A stretch of 64,000 nucleotides of DNA from Bacillus sp. SM2101. Lineage in GTDB: Bacteria > Bacillota > Bacilli > Bacillales > SM2101. Each line of letters opens with the position of its first letter. Positions within the stretch are counted from its first letter, which is position 1. Under the pieces are notes generated by a model. It searched no databases. It was not told the origin of the DNA and saw only the letters and a program-made list of their open reading frames with translations. Location of the stretch: positions 186,001 to 250,000 of the forward strand of contig NZ_JAEUFG010000003.1 of assembly GCF_018588585.1 (NCBI RefSeq). Direction: 5' to 3'. Shown here in pieces: positions 32,651-43,330 of this stretch. The translations under genes were made by a program, and so were the position numbers.

Positions 32651-33778
32651 ATGTTTGTTAATTACAATCCGTTGTATTTCACTTGTTCCCTCATAAATTT
32701 CAGTTACTTTGGCATCACGAAATAATCTTTCGACAGGATACTCCTTCGTATATCCATATCCACCAAATATTTGAATGGCTTCTGTTGCATTTTCCATAGC
32801 CGTTTTGGAAGCGAACAACTTAGCAATCGATGCTTCCTTGCTACATGGCAACTGATTTTCCCGTAAAAATGCAGCTTGATAGACAAGTAGTTTTGCAGCT
32901 TCAACATTTGTAGCCATATTTGCAAGTTTAAATCCGATCCCTTGCTGTGCAGCTATCGGCTTACCAAATTGTTGTCGTTCTTTGGCATAAGCAATTGCAT
33001 GTTCTAAAGCTGCTTCTGCAATTCCTAGTGATTGAGCAGCAATGCCAATTCTTCCTACGTCAAGGTTTGCCATTGCAATCTTAAATCCTTGACCTTCTTC
33101 ACCTAACAAGTTTTCAGCAGGAACCTTCATATCTTCAAAAGAAAGCTGGACTGTTCTCGACCCGTATAAACCCATTTTGTGTTCATCTTTACCAATTATT
33201 AAACCAGGTGTATCTTTGTCAACGATAAACGCTGAAATCCCCTTACTGCCTATATGATCTTTATTAGTGCGGGCAAATACGATATACGTGTCTGCTTCCC
33301 CGCCATTTGTAATAAAAATTTTCGAACCATTTATAATATAATAATCATCTTGCTTTTCTGCTCTCGTTTTTAAACTAGCGGCATCAGACCCTGCACTCGG
33401 TTCAGTCAAACAAAACGCTCCTAAATATTTCCCTGATGCAAGCTTAGGTATATATTTTTGTTTTTGTTCTTCATTCCCAAAATATAGAATCGGATTTGTT
33501 CCGACTGAAGTATGCACAGATAAAATGACTCCAACCGTAGCACTTACTTTAGACAGTTCGTGAATGGCAATAATATACGATGTAAAATCCATCGCAGCAC
33601 CGCCATATTGTTCAGGAATAGTAATCCCCATGAGACCAAGATCCGCCATTTTATTTATGATGTGCCGAGGAAATACTCCTTGCTCCATTTGTTCAATGGA
33701 CGGGGTAATTTCTGCTTGTGCAAAATCTTGAACCATCTTCCGCATCATTTCTTGTTCTTCTGTAAAATTCAGGTTCAT
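32645..33778 (-). CDS. Acyl-CoA dehydrogenase, MmgC-like
   Basis: 377 residues, paralogous to the next gene. FCLTEPSAGSDAASLKT is the flavin signature and the catalytic Glu lies in EIYEGTSEIQRIV. It resembles the butyryl/short-chain or branched-chain group (MmgC/Bcd). GGGGGA is seven bases before the ATG. Spacing to hbd is 23 bp, so it is in an operon with thiolase, hbd and acdA. Exact substrate cannot be inferred from sequence. Confidence 0.92.
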   Translation of the reverse strand: MNLNFTEEQEMMRKMVQDFAQAEITPSIEQMEQGVFPRHIINKMADLGLMGITIPEQYGGAAMDFTSYIIAIHELSKVSATVGVILSVHTSVGTNPILYFGNEEQKQKYIPKLASGKYLGAFCLTEPSAGSDAASLKTRAEKQDDYYIINGSKIFITNGGEADTYIVFARTNKDHIGSKGISAFIVDKDTPGLIIGKDEHKMGLYGSRTVQLSFEDMKVPAENLLGEEGQGFKIAMANLDVGRIGIAAQSLGIAEAALEHAIAYAKERQQFGKPIAAQQGIGFKLANMATNVEAAKLLVYQAAFLRENQLPCSKEASIAKLFASKTAMENATEAIQIFGGYGYTKEYPVERLFRDAKVTEIYEGTSEIQRIVINKHL

Positions 33779-33801
33779 TTTCTGTTCCCCCTTATCACTA
33801 A

Positions 33802-34653
33802 TTACTCATACACATAAAAGCCACGGCCAGTTTTCTTTCCTAACCACCCAGCTTTCACATACTTTCTTAATAATGGGCATGGACGGTATTTGTCATCACC
33901 AAACCCTTCGTGTAATGTCTCCATAATGTACAAGCAAGTATCTAAACCAATGAAATCTGCAAGCGTTAAGGGGCCCATTGGATGGTTCATCCCTAACTTC
34001 ATCACTTGGTCAATTGCCTCTTCGGATGCTACACCTTCATATAACGTATAAATCGCCTCATTAATCATAGGCATGAGAATTCTATTTGAAACAAACCCTG
34101 GAAAATCATTGACTTCTACAGGTGTTTTGTTCAGTTGGTGTGTCATCGCTTCAATCGCTTCGTACACCTCGTCGCTTGTAGCTAAACCACGAATAATTTC
34201 TACTAACTTCATAACTGGTACAGGATTCATAAAATGCATACCAATCACTTGTTCTGGACGTTTCGTTGCTGCAGCTATTTCAGTAATTGGAAGTGATGAT
34301 GTATTTGTTGCTAAAATAGCATGTTCAGGAGCAATTTGATCGAGCTCAGCAAAAATTTGTGTCTTCACTTTCATATTTTCAACTGCTGCTTCAATGACTA
34401 TATCAATGTCTTTTGCATCTTGTAATTGCTCTGAAGGAGTAATTCGATCTAATATCGTTTGTTTTTGTTCTAACGACATACGGTCTTTTTCTACTTGTCT
34501 CGATAAATTTTTCGAAATATTAGCTAAGCCGCGATTTACAAATTCTTCTTTAATATCATTGAGTATGACTGAGAAGCCTGCTGTCGCACATACTTGAGCA
34601 ATACCAGACCCCATCTGTCCTGCTCCAATGACCATAACTTTTTTTATATTCAT
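33802..34653 (-). CDS. hbd: 3-hydroxybutyryl-CoA dehydrogenase
   Basis: 283 residues. NAD-binding [18 protein letters not shown] at the N-terminus; catalytic His in [17 protein letters not shown] and Glu/Asn in later segments; C-terminal dimerisation domain with [16 protein letters not shown]. It oxidises 3-hydroxyacyl-CoA to 3-ketoacyl-CoA, between the dehydrogenase and thiolase steps. Similar to B. subtilis MmgB. Tight spacing on both sides indicates one operon. Confidence 0.95.
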   Translation of the reverse strand: MNIKKVMVIGAGQMGSGIAQVCATAGFSVILNDIKEEFVNRGLANISKNLSRQVEKDRMSLEQKQTILDRITPSEQLQDAKDIDIVIEAAVENMKVKTQIFAELDQIAPEHAILATNTSSLPITEIAAATKRPEQVIGMHFMNPVPVMKLVEIIRGLATSDEVYEAIEAMTHQLNKTPVEVNDFPGFVSNRILMPMINEAIYTLYEGVASEEAIDQVMKLGMNHPMGPLTLADFIGLDTCLYIMETLHEGFGDDKYRPCPLLRKYVKAGWLGKKTGRGFYVYE

Positions 34654-34699
34654 TTCTATACCCCCATACCTAAAGCTTAGTTAACAGCATTTATTGACC

Positions 34700-35881
34700 T
34701 TATTTAACTTCAACCATGATTGCATCCCCTTGGCCTCCACCGCTACAAATAGCAGCAATTCCTAAACCACCTCCACGACGCTTTAGCTCATGAATGAGTG
34801 TAATAATAATCCTAGCTCCACTAGCTCCAATTGGATGCCCAAGTGCTACTGCACCCCCATTTACATTCACTTTTTCTTGGTCAAGTGATGCTATTTTTCC
34901 ACTTGCTAATGCCACAGCGGCGAATGCTTCATTAATCTCAAATAAATCGATATCGCCCACTGTTTTTCCAGTTTTTCGAAGGATTTCATTTATGACTAAA
35001 CCAGGTGTCTTCGGAAAGTCTTTAGCTTCAACAGCGATAGCTGCATGCCCAACGATTGTTGCAAGAGGTTCTCTGCCTTCACGATGTGCCCTCTCTTCAC
35101 TCATAAGAACTAGAGCTCCAGCTCCATCATTAACGCCTGGAGCATTACCTGCTGTAATCGTGCCAGTTTGGTCAAATACTGGCTTTAAAGTTGACAACTT
35201 TTCGATAGATGTATCTTTTCTAGGTGCTTCATCTTGCTCAACAATGATAGATTCTCCTCTTCGTTGAGGTACTTCAACAGATACTATTTCTTCAGCAAGC
35301 TTACCTGATTCAATTGCCGAAATAGCGCGTTGATGACTTCTGAAAGCCCATTGATCCTGCTCTCCTCTGCTAAGTTCAAATTCTACAGCTACCCCATTTC
35401 CATATGTACCCATATGTACTCCCGTGAAGCTACATGTTAAACCGTCGTGAATCATCAAATCTTTGACATCCGCATCACCCATTCTCATACCCCATCGAGC
35501 TTTTGGCATCATGTAAGGTGCATTACTCATCGATTCCATCCCACCAGCAACGATCACTTCTTCATCTCCAGCACGAATAATTTGATCAGCTAAAGTGACA
35601 CTGCGTAAGCCTGATGCACAAACTTTATTGATCGTTTCAGTTTTTACCTCCCAAGGGATTCCAGCTAATTTAGAAGCTTGGCGTGAAGGAATTTGACCTT
35701 GTCCCCCTTGTAGCACAGAGCCTAGAATCACTTCATCTACATCTGAAGCTTCCACATTCGCACGTACTAGTGCTTCCTTTACAGCTATAGCGCCTAAATC
35801 AACAGCTTTTTTAGAACTTAGACCGCCTCCAAACTTTCCAAAAGGTGTACGAACCCCACTTAAAATAACTGTTTTCCCCAT
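34700..35881 (-). CDS. Acetyl-CoA C-acetyltransferase (thiolase), MmgA-like
   Basis: 393 residues from the ATG at 35881 ([15 protein letters not shown]), with GGAGGGG six bases upstream; the start at 35896 has none. Nucleophilic Cys in [11 protein letters not shown] (near residue 88), catalytic His in [14 protein letters not shown], and the second Cys in [11 protein letters not shown]. It cleaves acetoacetyl-CoA (or longer ketoacyl-CoA), or runs in reverse. First gene of the acyl-CoA operon; a cre box is just upstream. Confidence 0.94.
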   Translation of the reverse strand: MGKTVILSGVRTPFGKFGGGLSSKKAVDLGAIAVKEALVRANVEASDVDEVILGSVLQGGQGQIPSRQASKLAGIPWEVKTETINKVCASGLRSVTLADQIIRAGDEEVIVAGGMESMSNAPYMMPKARWGMRMGDADVKDLMIHDGLTCSFTGVHMGTYGNGVAVEFELSRGEQDQWAFRSHQRAISAIESGKLAEEIVSVEVPQRRGESIIVEQDEAPRKDTSIEKLSTLKPVFDQTGTITAGNAPGVNDGAGALVLMSEERAHREGREPLATIVGHAAIAVEAKDFPKTPGLVINEILRKTGKTVGDIDLFEINEAFAAVALASGKIASLDQEKVNVNGGAVALGHPIGASGARIIITLIHELKRRGGGLGIAAICSGGGQGDAIMVEVK

Positions 35882-35914
35882 GTAAATCCCCTCCATAAAT
35901 TTTGTGGTTTATTT

Positions 35915-35929
35915 AGTAAGCGTTTTCAT
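35915..35929 (-). promoter_or_regulatory. cre box (CcpA site) upstream of the thiolase gene
   Basis: The minus strand reads ATGAAAACGCTTACT, a full match to WTGNAANCGNWNNCW, 34 bp before the thiolase start. The B. subtilis mmg operon is also under CcpA, so glucose repression is expected. Confidence 0.7.
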
Positions 35930-36242
35930 TTTTGCATTAAAAAACTGTCTTCACATGAATCCGAAGCATCTGTTCTTGCTAATAACAATACCCATCCTAT
36001 GGAATGTGGTTTGCTGGCGTAATTTGTACCAAAGCTACGAAAAGAGCCGAATAAGTAAAGGTCAATTCTCTCCTATACCACCTAAAACCGACCTACGTCT
36101 TGTCAGCAACGGTAGCATGTCGTTAACTATGATTCCTTTTATGAACCGATTCTTTACTTAGGAGGTGTAGAATGAAGCGACTCAGTACAGCTAGAACATG
36201 TACCAGCACCTTATGCTTGCCAAAAGAACTGCTCTGTATAGC

Positions 36243-36264
36243 TGACTGAACGCTCGCTCATTCA
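36243..36264 (-). promoter_or_regulatory. Candidate TetR/FadR-type operator upstream of the thiolase operon
   Basis: On the minus strand this site has half-sites TGAATGA and TCAGTCA, eight bases apart, the same half-sites as in the fadF promoter (four bases apart). It lies about 360 bp before the thiolase gene. Spacing differs, so confidence is moderate. Confidence 0.4.
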
Positions 36265-36319
36265 TCTCCATTTGAAGGAGGTGTACTTAAGCACACCTCT
36301 AGATTACTAACTTTGATTT

Positions 36320-36483
36320 AGGGCGTTTTCGAATCAATTGTTGTTATTCGTATTAAGAAATAAACCGTACTCAACTAGTGTTCGTGGCATCTTTTTTTCT
36401 GTACAAAGATGACTAACAATATAAATCCAGTTTTGTGGTACTAAATTGATAACAATAGCAACAAAGTTTACGAAAAGAGCCTT
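36320..36483 (-). repeat. Family B MITE-like repeat (full length)
   Basis: 164 bp, from AGGGCGTTTTCGAATCAATTG to AACAAAGTTTACGAAAAGAG plus CCTT. Core TTCGTGGCATC and AAAGATGAC segments match the other copies. Confidence 0.8.
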
Positions 36484-36565
36484 AATTTATAACTCTATTG
36501 TACTGAAAAATAGTCAAAATAGAAATACTTTACTAAATTTTCTATCTGTTTTATGTTACTAAAAT

Positions 36566-38683
36566 TTAAGATGCTACTTCTTCCGCACTACCAATGACTG
36601 ATTTTTCTAGAAGTTCTGCAACATCATATGTTCCAATACGCTCTTCAACTTCCTTCGCCTTCGTGCCATCACTTAACATCGTTAAACAGTATGGACATCC
36701 AGAACTAATGACAGTTGGATTCACAGCTAATGCTTGCTCAGTTCTAGCCACATTTACGCGATTTCCTGTCGTTTCTTCCATCCACATCAGTCCTCCACCT
36801 GCTCCACAACACATACCTGTTTCGCGCTTGCGTTCCATCTCAATAAGCTCCACACCAGGGATAGCTTTTAAAATATCACGAGGTGGTTCATACACTTCAT
36901 TGTATCTACCTAAATAACAAGAATCATGGAATGTAATTGTTTCTTTTACTTCGTGCTTAGGTACTAACTTCCCTTCTCTTACTAATTGATCTAATACCTC
37001 AGTATGATGGAATACTTCAGCTTCTAATCCGAAGTCTGGATACTCATTTTTGAAAGTATTATAAGCATGTGGGTCAATTGTTACAATCTTCTTCACATCA
37101 TGTTTTTGTAGCTCAGCAATATTATTCGTAGCTAGTTCTTGGAATAAAAATTCGTTACCTAAGCGTCTTGGCGTATCACCTGAGTTTTTCTCTTTGTTAC
37201 CAAGGATAGCAAATTTTACTCCCGCTTCATTCAATAGCTTAGCGAATGAAAGAGTTATTTTTTGGCTTCGATTATCAAACGCTCCCATCGAGCCCACCCA
37301 TAATAAATATTCAAACTGTTCTCCAGCTTTTTTCATTTCTTTCACAGTTGGGATATTCACATCTTCACGAATATCACGCCATTTGTCTTTTTCTTTACGA
37401 TTTAATCCCCATGGGTTACCTTGTCGCTCGATATTCGTCATTGCACGTTGCGCATCTGCATCCATTTTTCCTTCTGTAAGAACTAGATAACGGCGAAGGT
37501 CAATAATTTTATCTACATGTTCATTCATTACAGGACATTGATCTTCACAGTTCCTACACGTTGTACATGCCCATAACTCCTCCTCCGTAATGACATCACC
37601 AATTAAGCTCGGGTTATATGCAAGCTCTACAGCTGCTGCAGATTCATTCACACCTTTTCCAGCGCCAGATACAGCTAATTGATTCCCTTGAGTATTTGAA
37701 AATGCAAATGTTGGCACCCAAGGAGCTTGTGAAGTAATAGCTGCTCCCTTATCAGTTAAATGATCTCGTAGCTTTAAAATGATATCCATCGGTGAGAGCA
37801 TTTTTCCTGTCCCTGTTGCAGGACACATATTCGTACAGCGTCCACACTCAACACATGCGTATAAATCAATTAATTGTGTTTGAGTAAAGTCTTCAATTTT
37901 CCCTACCCCATAAGTTTCTTGCGTTTCATCTTCAAAATCGATCTTTTCAAGCTTTCCAGGGTTTGATAAACGATTAAAAAATACATTGGCAGGACCTGCA
38001 ATAAGATGAGCATGCTTAGATTGTGGTACGTAAACTAAAAACGTTAATAAAATAAGTAAATGAATCCACCATGACACATAAAAGACAACGATTGAAGCTG
38101 TTTCACCAATCCCTCCAAAAAGGTATGCTATCGACGAAGCAACTGGCTCACTCCACGATAACTCTTCACCATGCCATACTAGCCCCATGCCATTACCAAG
38201 AAGAACTGAAAGCATTAAGCCACCGATAAATATAAGCACTAAACCTGACTTAAATCCTCTTTTTAAACGAACAAGCTTTTCAATATAACGGCGATAAAAT
38301 GCCCAAATAACGGCAACTAAAATGACTAAAGTAACAAGCTCTTGAAAAAAAGTAAACGCAGGATATATAGGTCCTAGAGGTAAATGAGAACCTGGCTTTA
38401 ATCCTTTCCAAATAAAATCAATCGCTCCAAATTGAACGAGGATAAAACCATAAAAGAACATGACATGAATTACGCCACTTTTTTTATCCTTCAATAATTT
38501 TTTTTGCCCAAACACGTTTACCCATATTTTATTCAGGCGTTCTTTATATTTTTTATCAAATTCAACCTTCTTTCCTAACTTTATATACGCAATTCTTGTT
38601 TTCACAAGGTATGCAAATAAATATAAACCGTAAGCGGTTACAAGTAGGAATGCTATTAAATTAATGATTAGTAGATTCTCCAC
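36566..38683 (-). CDS. fadF: FadF-like membrane iron-sulfur oxidoreductase (electron acceptor for acyl-CoA dehydrogenases)
   Basis: 705 residues, GTG start nine bases after GGGGAG. N-terminal membrane domain with about five helices (to ~245), then two 4Fe-4S motifs (CVECGRCTNMCP, CTTCRNCEDQCP), then two CCG domains (HDSCYLGRYNEVYEPPR; GMCCGAGGGLMW). It matches B. subtilis YwjF (FadF), thought to take electrons from ETF into the quinone pool. Its promoter contains a FadR-like operator, linking it to fatty-acid supply. It follows the acyl-CoA operon and may be transcribed separately. Confidence 0.92.
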   Translation of the reverse strand: MENLLIINLIAFLLVTAYGLYLFAYLVKTRIAYIKLGKKVEFDKKYKERLNKIWVNVFGQKKLLKDKKSGVIHVMFFYGFILVQFGAIDFIWKGLKPGSHLPLGPIYPAFTFFQELVTLVILVAVIWAFYRRYIEKLVRLKRGFKSGLVLIFIGGLMLSVLLGNGMGLVWHGEELSWSEPVASSIAYLFGGIGETASIVVFYVSWWIHLLILLTFLVYVPQSKHAHLIAGPANVFFNRLSNPGKLEKIDFEDETQETYGVGKIEDFTQTQLIDLYACVECGRCTNMCPATGTGKMLSPMDIILKLRDHLTDKGAAITSQAPWVPTFAFSNTQGNQLAVSGAGKGVNESAAAVELAYNPSLIGDVITEEELWACTTCRNCEDQCPVMNEHVDKIIDLRRYLVLTEGKMDADAQRAMTNIERQGNPWGLNRKEKDKWRDIREDVNIPTVKEMKKAGEQFEYLLWVGSMGAFDNRSQKITLSFAKLLNEAGVKFAILGNKEKNSGDTPRRLGNEFLFQELATNNIAELQKHDVKKIVTIDPHAYNTFKNEYPDFGLEAEVFHHTEVLDQLVREGKLVPKHEVKETITFHDSCYLGRYNEVYEPPRDILKAIPGVELIEMERKRETGMCCGAGGGLMWMEETTGNRVNVARTEQALAVNPTVISSGCPYCLTMLSDGTKAKEVEERIGTYDVAELLEKSVIGSAEEVAS

Positions 38684-38734
38684 GGTAGTAATCTCCCCTC
38701 AAATAATTAATTTTCTGACTAATATTATAATTCC

Positions 38735-38762
38735 ATTATATAATGAATGAGCATTCAGTCAA
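38735..38762 (-). promoter_or_regulatory. Sigma-A promoter of fadF
   Basis: Minus-strand -35 TTGACT (38757-38762), 16-bp spacer, -10 TATAAT (38735-38740). The operator at 38744-38761 fills the spacer and -35. Confidence 0.7.
38744..38761. promoter_or_regulatory. FadR-type operator in the fadF promoter
   Basis: TGAATGAGCATTCAGTCA fits the B. subtilis FadR consensus (TGAATGA-N4-TCATTCA) with one mismatch. It sits between and over the promoter elements, so a bound repressor would block RNA polymerase. Confidence 0.65.
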
Positions 38763-38867
38763 TATTTTTTATATAAATAATGAACTCTTATTATTTTTTG
38801 CAAAAAATAAAATCAGCTAAAATCGGTAAAAATAACACAATGATGTATTGGATGGAGGGATAAATGA

Positions 38868-40070
38868 ATGAAATTTGTTCTTTTTCTAGCAATTTTGTTG
38901 TTACTCTTAATTATGTGGGTACGTTTGGATTTAAAACTTGGACGACATAAGTATATGAAAAAAGTAACGGATAAAACATATCCATTACATCAAGGTGAGT
39001 TAACTTTGTTTACAAATGGTCATGAATTCTTCAATGATTATTTTCAATACATTAGAAACGCAGAAACACACATTCATGTGCTATTTTTTATTATTAAAAA
39101 TGATGAGATTAGCTCAGAATTTTTCTCATTATTAAAGCAAAAAGCAAGGGAAGGCGTTGAGGTTCGTTTACAAGTAGACTGGCTCGGTGGTTTTAAAGTT
39201 TCTAAACAAATTGTACGGTCTTTACGTGAAAATGGAATCTCCTTCTCTTATAGCAACACCCCTAAGTTCCCATTCTTTTTTTATACACTAAATAGACGTA
39301 ATCATCGAAAAATAACAATTATAGATGGAAAGGTTGGCTATCTAGGTGGGTTTAACGTTGGAAGAGAATACTTAGGGAGAGATCCTAAAATGGGATTTTG
39401 GCGTGATTATCATTTAAAAATTATCGGAGAAGGAGTTGTTGACTTACAAAAACAGTTTAATAAAGATTGGTATTCGGCAACAAAAGAAAAGCTTAAAGAC
39501 GAACCAAAGAAGATAAAGTTAAACGATGATTCCATTGTATTACACCGTATCGTACCATCTGATGGTGCATTTCTAAAAGAATCTTTCATTACAATGATAA
39601 AACAAGCTAAAAGAGAAATTTATATAGGGACCCCCTACTTTATTCCTGGTAAAGAAATTGTCAATGAATTACTTGCTGCAGCAAAGAGAGGAGTGAACAT
39701 CAATATTCTCGTCCCAATGAAAGCTGATCATCCATTTGTTAAAGAAGCTGCATATCCATTCTTTAAGCCATTGCTCGTTGCTGGTTGTCATATATTTCGG
39801 TTTTATAACGGATTCTATCATGCAAAAGTCGTAGCAATCGATGATGACATATGTGATATCGGGACTGCAAACTTTGACAAAAGGAGTTTTTTTATCAACC
39901 ATGAAATCAACTGCTTTATTTATGATGAGAAATTTAATGAACAAGTGAAGACGACAATAAAAAAAGACATTCAGCTTGCAGAACCATTAACAATTGATTA
40001 CTTTACAAAACGCTCGTTACTAGATCAAGGTAAAGAATCTTTTTCAACATTAATCAATGGTTTTTTATAA
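38868..40070 (+). CDS. ywjE: Cardiolipin synthase, YwjE-like
   Basis: 400 residues. One N-terminal membrane helix (about 2-17), then two phospholipase-D HKD motifs: NHRKITIIDGKVGYLGG near residue 143 and YHAKVVAIDDDICDIGTANFD near residue 320. It condenses two phosphatidylglycerols to cardiolipin at the membrane. GGAGGGA precedes the ATG; an overlapping ATG four bases earlier is out of frame. Its TAA stop abuts the first of seven Family A repeats. Confidence 0.94.
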   Translation: MKFVLFLAILLLLLIMWVRLDLKLGRHKYMKKVTDKTYPLHQGELTLFTNGHEFFNDYFQYIRNAETHIHVLFFIIKNDEISSEFFSLLKQKAREGVEVRLQVDWLGGFKVSKQIVRSLRENGISFSYSNTPKFPFFFYTLNRRNHRKITIIDGKVGYLGGFNVGREYLGRDPKMGFWRDYHLKIIGEGVVDLQKQFNKDWYSATKEKLKDEPKKIKLNDDSIVLHRIVPSDGAFLKESFITMIKQAKREIYIGTPYFIPGKEIVNELLAAAKRGVNINILVPMKADHPFVKEAAYPFFKPLLVAGCHIFRFYNGFYHAKVVAIDDDICDIGTANFDKRSFFINHEINCFIYDEKFNEQVKTTIKKDIQLAEPLTIDYFTKRSLLDQGKESFSTLINGFL

Positions 40071-40900
40071 GAAAAGCGAAAGTGCCTTGTTTATCCCCGA
40101 CAAGCGCTGGAGGCATTTCTCAAGAAGTCGCTTTTTGACTTCATGTGAAATGGTGAAGCGACTCGAGGGGATAGGCACTGTAGCTGGACAGAAAGAAAAG
40201 CGAAAGTGCCTTGTTTATCCCCGACAAGCACTGGAAGCATTTCATAAGAAGGCGTTTTTTGCCTTCGGATGAAATGGTGAAGTGACCTCGAGGGGATAGG
40301 CACTGTAGCTGGACAGGAAGAAAAGCGGAGCCGACTGCTTAGTCCCGACAAGCACTGGAGTCATTTCATATGAAGGCGCTTTTTCGCCTTCGGATGAAAT
40401 GGTGAAGTGACCTCGAGGGACTAGGAGGCGGAGCTGGACAGGAAGAAAAGCGGAGCCGACTGCTTAGTCCCGACAAGCACTGGAAGCATTTCATAAGAAG
40501 GCGTTTTTTGCCTTCGGATGAAATGGTGAAGTGACCTCGAGGGACTAGGAGGCGGAGCTGGACAGGAAGAAAAGCGCAGCCGACTTGAACTGCCTCCACA
40601 AGCGCTGGAACCTTTTCAACTAAAGACGCTTTATGTCTTCTGGTGAGAAGGTGAAACGACTCGAGAGGCAAGGTGATGGAGCTGGACAAAATACAAGCGG
40701 AAGCACCTTGGTCATCCCCGACAAGCGCTGGAAGCATTCACGAGAAGTCGCTTTTTGACTTCATGTGAAATGATGAAGCGACTCAAGGGGATAGGTGATG
40801 GAGTTGGACAAAAAGAACAGCGGAAGCTCCTTGATCATTCTCTATAAGCGTTAAATCATTTTTTATTTCATGTGAAATTGCAAAGTACGAATCCATAGAC
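40071..40900 (+). repeat. Family A hairpin repeats, locus 4 (seven tandem units)
   Basis: Units begin at 40071, 40195, 40320, 40445, 40569, about 40691 and about 40813 (the last decayed): a regular ~124-bp period. The first GAAAAGCG follows the cls stop codon with no gap. Outer stems are ATCCCC/GGGGAT in units 1, 2, 6; AGTCCC/GGGACT in 3, 4; TGCCTC/GAGAGGCA in 5. Inner stems GAAGTC/GACTTC (1, 6), GAAGGC/GCCTTC (2-4), AAGAC/GTCTT (5). All stay paired. Confidence 0.92.
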
Positions 40901-40931
40901 AACCCAACAGAAAGACGCTGAATCCTAAACA

Positions 40932-40965
40932 AACGAAAGGATAGTATTTTTACTATCCTTTCGTT
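40932..40965 (-). terminator. Intrinsic terminator of argS
   Basis: A 15-bp perfect stem (AACGAAAGGATAGTA 40932-40946; TACTATCCTTTCGTT 40951-40965) with a four-base loop and a T-rich tail on the minus strand, about 40 bp after the argS stop. Confidence 0.85.
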
Positions 40966-41006
40966 AATATAATATACTATAAAAATCGTTGACCACTTGC
41001 GATAAA

Positions 41007-42677
41007 CTACATTTGCTCAGGTGCTGAAACTCCTACTATAGATAGTGCACTCCGTAAAGTTATTTGCACTGCTTTCATAAGCGCAAGGCGAGCTTTACTT
41101 TGTTCTTTATTTTCTATGTTTATCACTTTTTCAGCATTATAAAAACTATGCAATGCTGTAGAAAGATCATAAATATAATTTGTTATACGATGTGGAATGC
41201 GCTTTTGTGCTGCTTCACTTACAGCTATTGGATATTCCCCTAACTTTTTGAGAAGGTCAATTTCCTTTTCAGATATAATGTGTTGTAAAGCAATTTCTTC
41301 ATCAATTAATAAGCCTTGCTCCTCACCTTGACGTAGCATACTACAAATTCGTGCATGAGCATATTGGGCATAGTATACGGGATTTTCATTAGACTTTGAT
41401 ACCGCTAAATCAAGATCAAAATCAAGGTGTGAATCTGGGCTGCGCATCGCAAAGAAATAACGAACTGCGTCAAGACCAACCTCATCAATGAGCTCTCGCA
41501 TTGTAACAGCTTTACCAGTACGTTTACTCATTTTGACCTTTTCCCCATTTTTAAATAAGTTAACCATTTGTATGATTTCTACTTCAAGTGTATCTTTTTC
41601 ATACCCTAGTGCTTGTATAGCTGCTTTCATTCTTGGAATATAACCGTGGTGATCTGCTCCCCAAATATTAATCAGCTTTTCAAAGCCACGATCCAACTTA
41701 TCTTGATGGTAAGCAATATCTGGAGTTAGATACGTATATGAGCCATCATTTTTGATTAACACGCGATCCTTGTCATCACCAAAAGTTGTGGAGCGGAACC
41801 ATGTTGCACCATCCTCTTCATATACATGTCCATTTTCACGCAATGCATTAAGTGCTGTATCAATTTTACCGTTTTCATATAATGAAGTTTCTGAGAACCA
41901 TTTGTCAAAGGAAACTCTAAACGCTTCAAGATCCTTTTGCAGTTTACTAAGCTCAAACTGTAAACCATACTCGCGAAAATATGTAAATCGTTCATTTTCA
42001 TCCATATGAACAAATTTATCACCATGTTGCTCTGCAAGCTCTTTTCCAATTCCAATAATATCTTCCCCATGATAACCGTCTTCTGGCATGTCTTGCTGCA
42101 TCCCAAGTGCCTGCATGTACCGTGCTTCTACAGAGTAAGCTAAATTATTGATTTGGTTGCCAGCATCATTTATATAATATTCTCTACTAACATCATATCC
42201 TGCCTTTGCCAAAACATTAGATAATGTATCACCCACCGCTGCGCCGCGTGCATGACCTAAATGAAGATCGCCTGTTGGATTCGCTGATACGAACTCTACT
42301 TGAATGGTTTCTTTTCGACCAACATTTGTCTCTCCATATGAATCACCAGCCTTTAATATCGTTGGAATTAACTCGGTTAAATAGCTGTTGTTCATGTGAA
42401 AATTAATAAATCCTGGGCCAGCTATGTCAATTTTTTCAATAGATGCCTTTGATTTGTCGAAATTATTCACTAGCTCTTCTGCAATCATTCGAGGAGCTTT
42501 TTTAGCGATTCTAGCAAGCTGCATTGCCATATTTGTAGAATAATCACCGTGTACCTTCTCTTTAGGTATTTCTAGAATAACCTCTGGAAGTTGCTCTCTT
42601 GTAGCTAACCCTGCCTTAACGACAGCTTCAGATATTTCATCCTTCAATCGATCCTTTACTTGCTCAACAATGTTCAT
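41007..42677 (-). CDS. argS: Arginyl-tRNA synthetase
   Basis: 556 residues, class I. N-terminal Add-1 domain, then [19 protein letters not shown] containing the HLGH form of the HIGH motif, the KMSKR motif ([14 protein letters not shown]), and a C-terminal anticodon-binding domain ending in the usual VGVSAPEQM. It charges tRNA-Arg. Its ATG overlaps the ywiB stop (ATGA), the gene pair also found in B. subtilis. Ends in a strong terminator. Confidence 0.98.
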   Translation of the reverse strand: MNIVEQVKDRLKDEISEAVVKAGLATREQLPEVILEIPKEKVHGDYSTNMAMQLARIAKKAPRMIAEELVNNFDKSKASIEKIDIAGPGFINFHMNNSYLTELIPTILKAGDSYGETNVGRKETIQVEFVSANPTGDLHLGHARGAAVGDTLSNVLAKAGYDVSREYYINDAGNQINNLAYSVEARYMQALGMQQDMPEDGYHGEDIIGIGKELAEQHGDKFVHMDENERFTYFREYGLQFELSKLQKDLEAFRVSFDKWFSETSLYENGKIDTALNALRENGHVYEEDGATWFRSTTFGDDKDRVLIKNDGSYTYLTPDIAYHQDKLDRGFEKLINIWGADHHGYIPRMKAAIQALGYEKDTLEVEIIQMVNLFKNGEKVKMSKRTGKAVTMRELIDEVGLDAVRYFFAMRSPDSHLDFDLDLAVSKSNENPVYYAQYAHARICSMLRQGEEQGLLIDEEIALQHIISEKEIDLLKKLGEYPIAVSEAAQKRIPHRITNYIYDLSTALHSFYNAEKVINIENKEQSKARLALMKAVQITLRSALSIVGVSAPEQM

Positions 42678-43120
42678 ATTTGTTCCTCCCTAAATTGTAT
42701 CGTTACATTGTACCGTCCAGCTAATTCTCCTTGTATTCGTAACAAATATGTTAACAACAAGTATCCACTTTTCTTATCTTCAGTCCACTCGTACTTTATT
42801 TGTTCAGTTGTAGTAACCATTTCAAATAAGCCAATTTCATTTCGATACTTTCCGTATGTTTCCTTATGTTGCTGAAAATACTGCTTCATTGATACGGCAC
42901 CTTTACGCATAATCAGCACATCACCATGTTCATTTATTTTAACAATCGTTTTAATTTCATGTGGTGCTTCACTTTCATTAAAAGACAAATATGTAGTTTT
43001 TCCTTTTATGTAGTATAAACCATTTGTCGTAAAAGCAACACGATCGCTTTTTGAGCCATCTTTTATTTCAGAAACAAAATTAACTTTAATTGGAATACCT
43101 TTTCCATCTGATTGAACCAA
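42674..43120 (-). CDS. ywiB: YwiB, DUF1934 beta-barrel protein
   Basis: About 148 residues. It matches B. subtilis YwiB in position (before argS), length and in segments such as [18 protein letters not shown] and [14 protein letters not shown]1934 proteins form a small calycin-like barrel; no function is known. The start is uncertain: GTG at 43129 touches the GAGGAA ribosome site, so TTG at 43120 ([13 protein letters not shown]) seems better. Translation is coupled to argS. Confidence 0.88.
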   Translation of the reverse strand: MVQSDGKGIPIKVNFVSEIKDGSKSDRVAFTTNGLYYIKGKTTYLSFNESEAPHEIKTIVKINEHGDVLIMRKGAVSMKQYFQQHKETYGKYRNEIGLFEMVTTTEQIKYEWTEDKKSGYLLLTYLLRIQGELAGRYNVTIQFREEQI

Positions 43121-43330
43121 AATATACACTTCCTCAAACGTACGTTATTGACTTAAATAGTATAATGATTCTTAAAAAAAAGTTCAAATACATTTGCTAG
43201 TTTTCACTCGGATTTGCTGTTTCTATCCGATTGTTCAATTTCCATTATCAACTTTTCCAGTTAATCTTAATGTTACCATTTCAAATTAGTAGTTAATACC
43301 AGATCATTGACTTACTATAGTAAACTTGAG

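Larger units (their letters stand above)
35897..36565. other. Regulatory gap upstream of the thiolase operon
   Basis: 669 bp without a supported gene. It holds a cre box, a hairpin GAGGTGT/ACACCTC at 36278-36299, a FadR-like palindrome at 36243-36264 and a full Family B repeat at 36320-36483. An 85-codon plus-strand frame (35904-36161) looks like chance: it lacks a ribosome site and family features. Confidence 0.5.

Noticed and set aside
35904-36161. 85-codon plus-strand frame upstream of the thiolase operon
   Set aside because: No ribosome site, unlikely composition, and it covers the cre box and regulatory gap; no family resemblance.
36172-36249. 25-codon frame with a good AGGAGGTG
   Set aside because: Very short, no recognisable sequence, and ends inside the candidate operator; not enough support.
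40071-40900. CRISPR array (seven regular repeats)
   Set aside because: The units are contiguous and fully repetitive with no unique spacers, and no cas genes are nearby.
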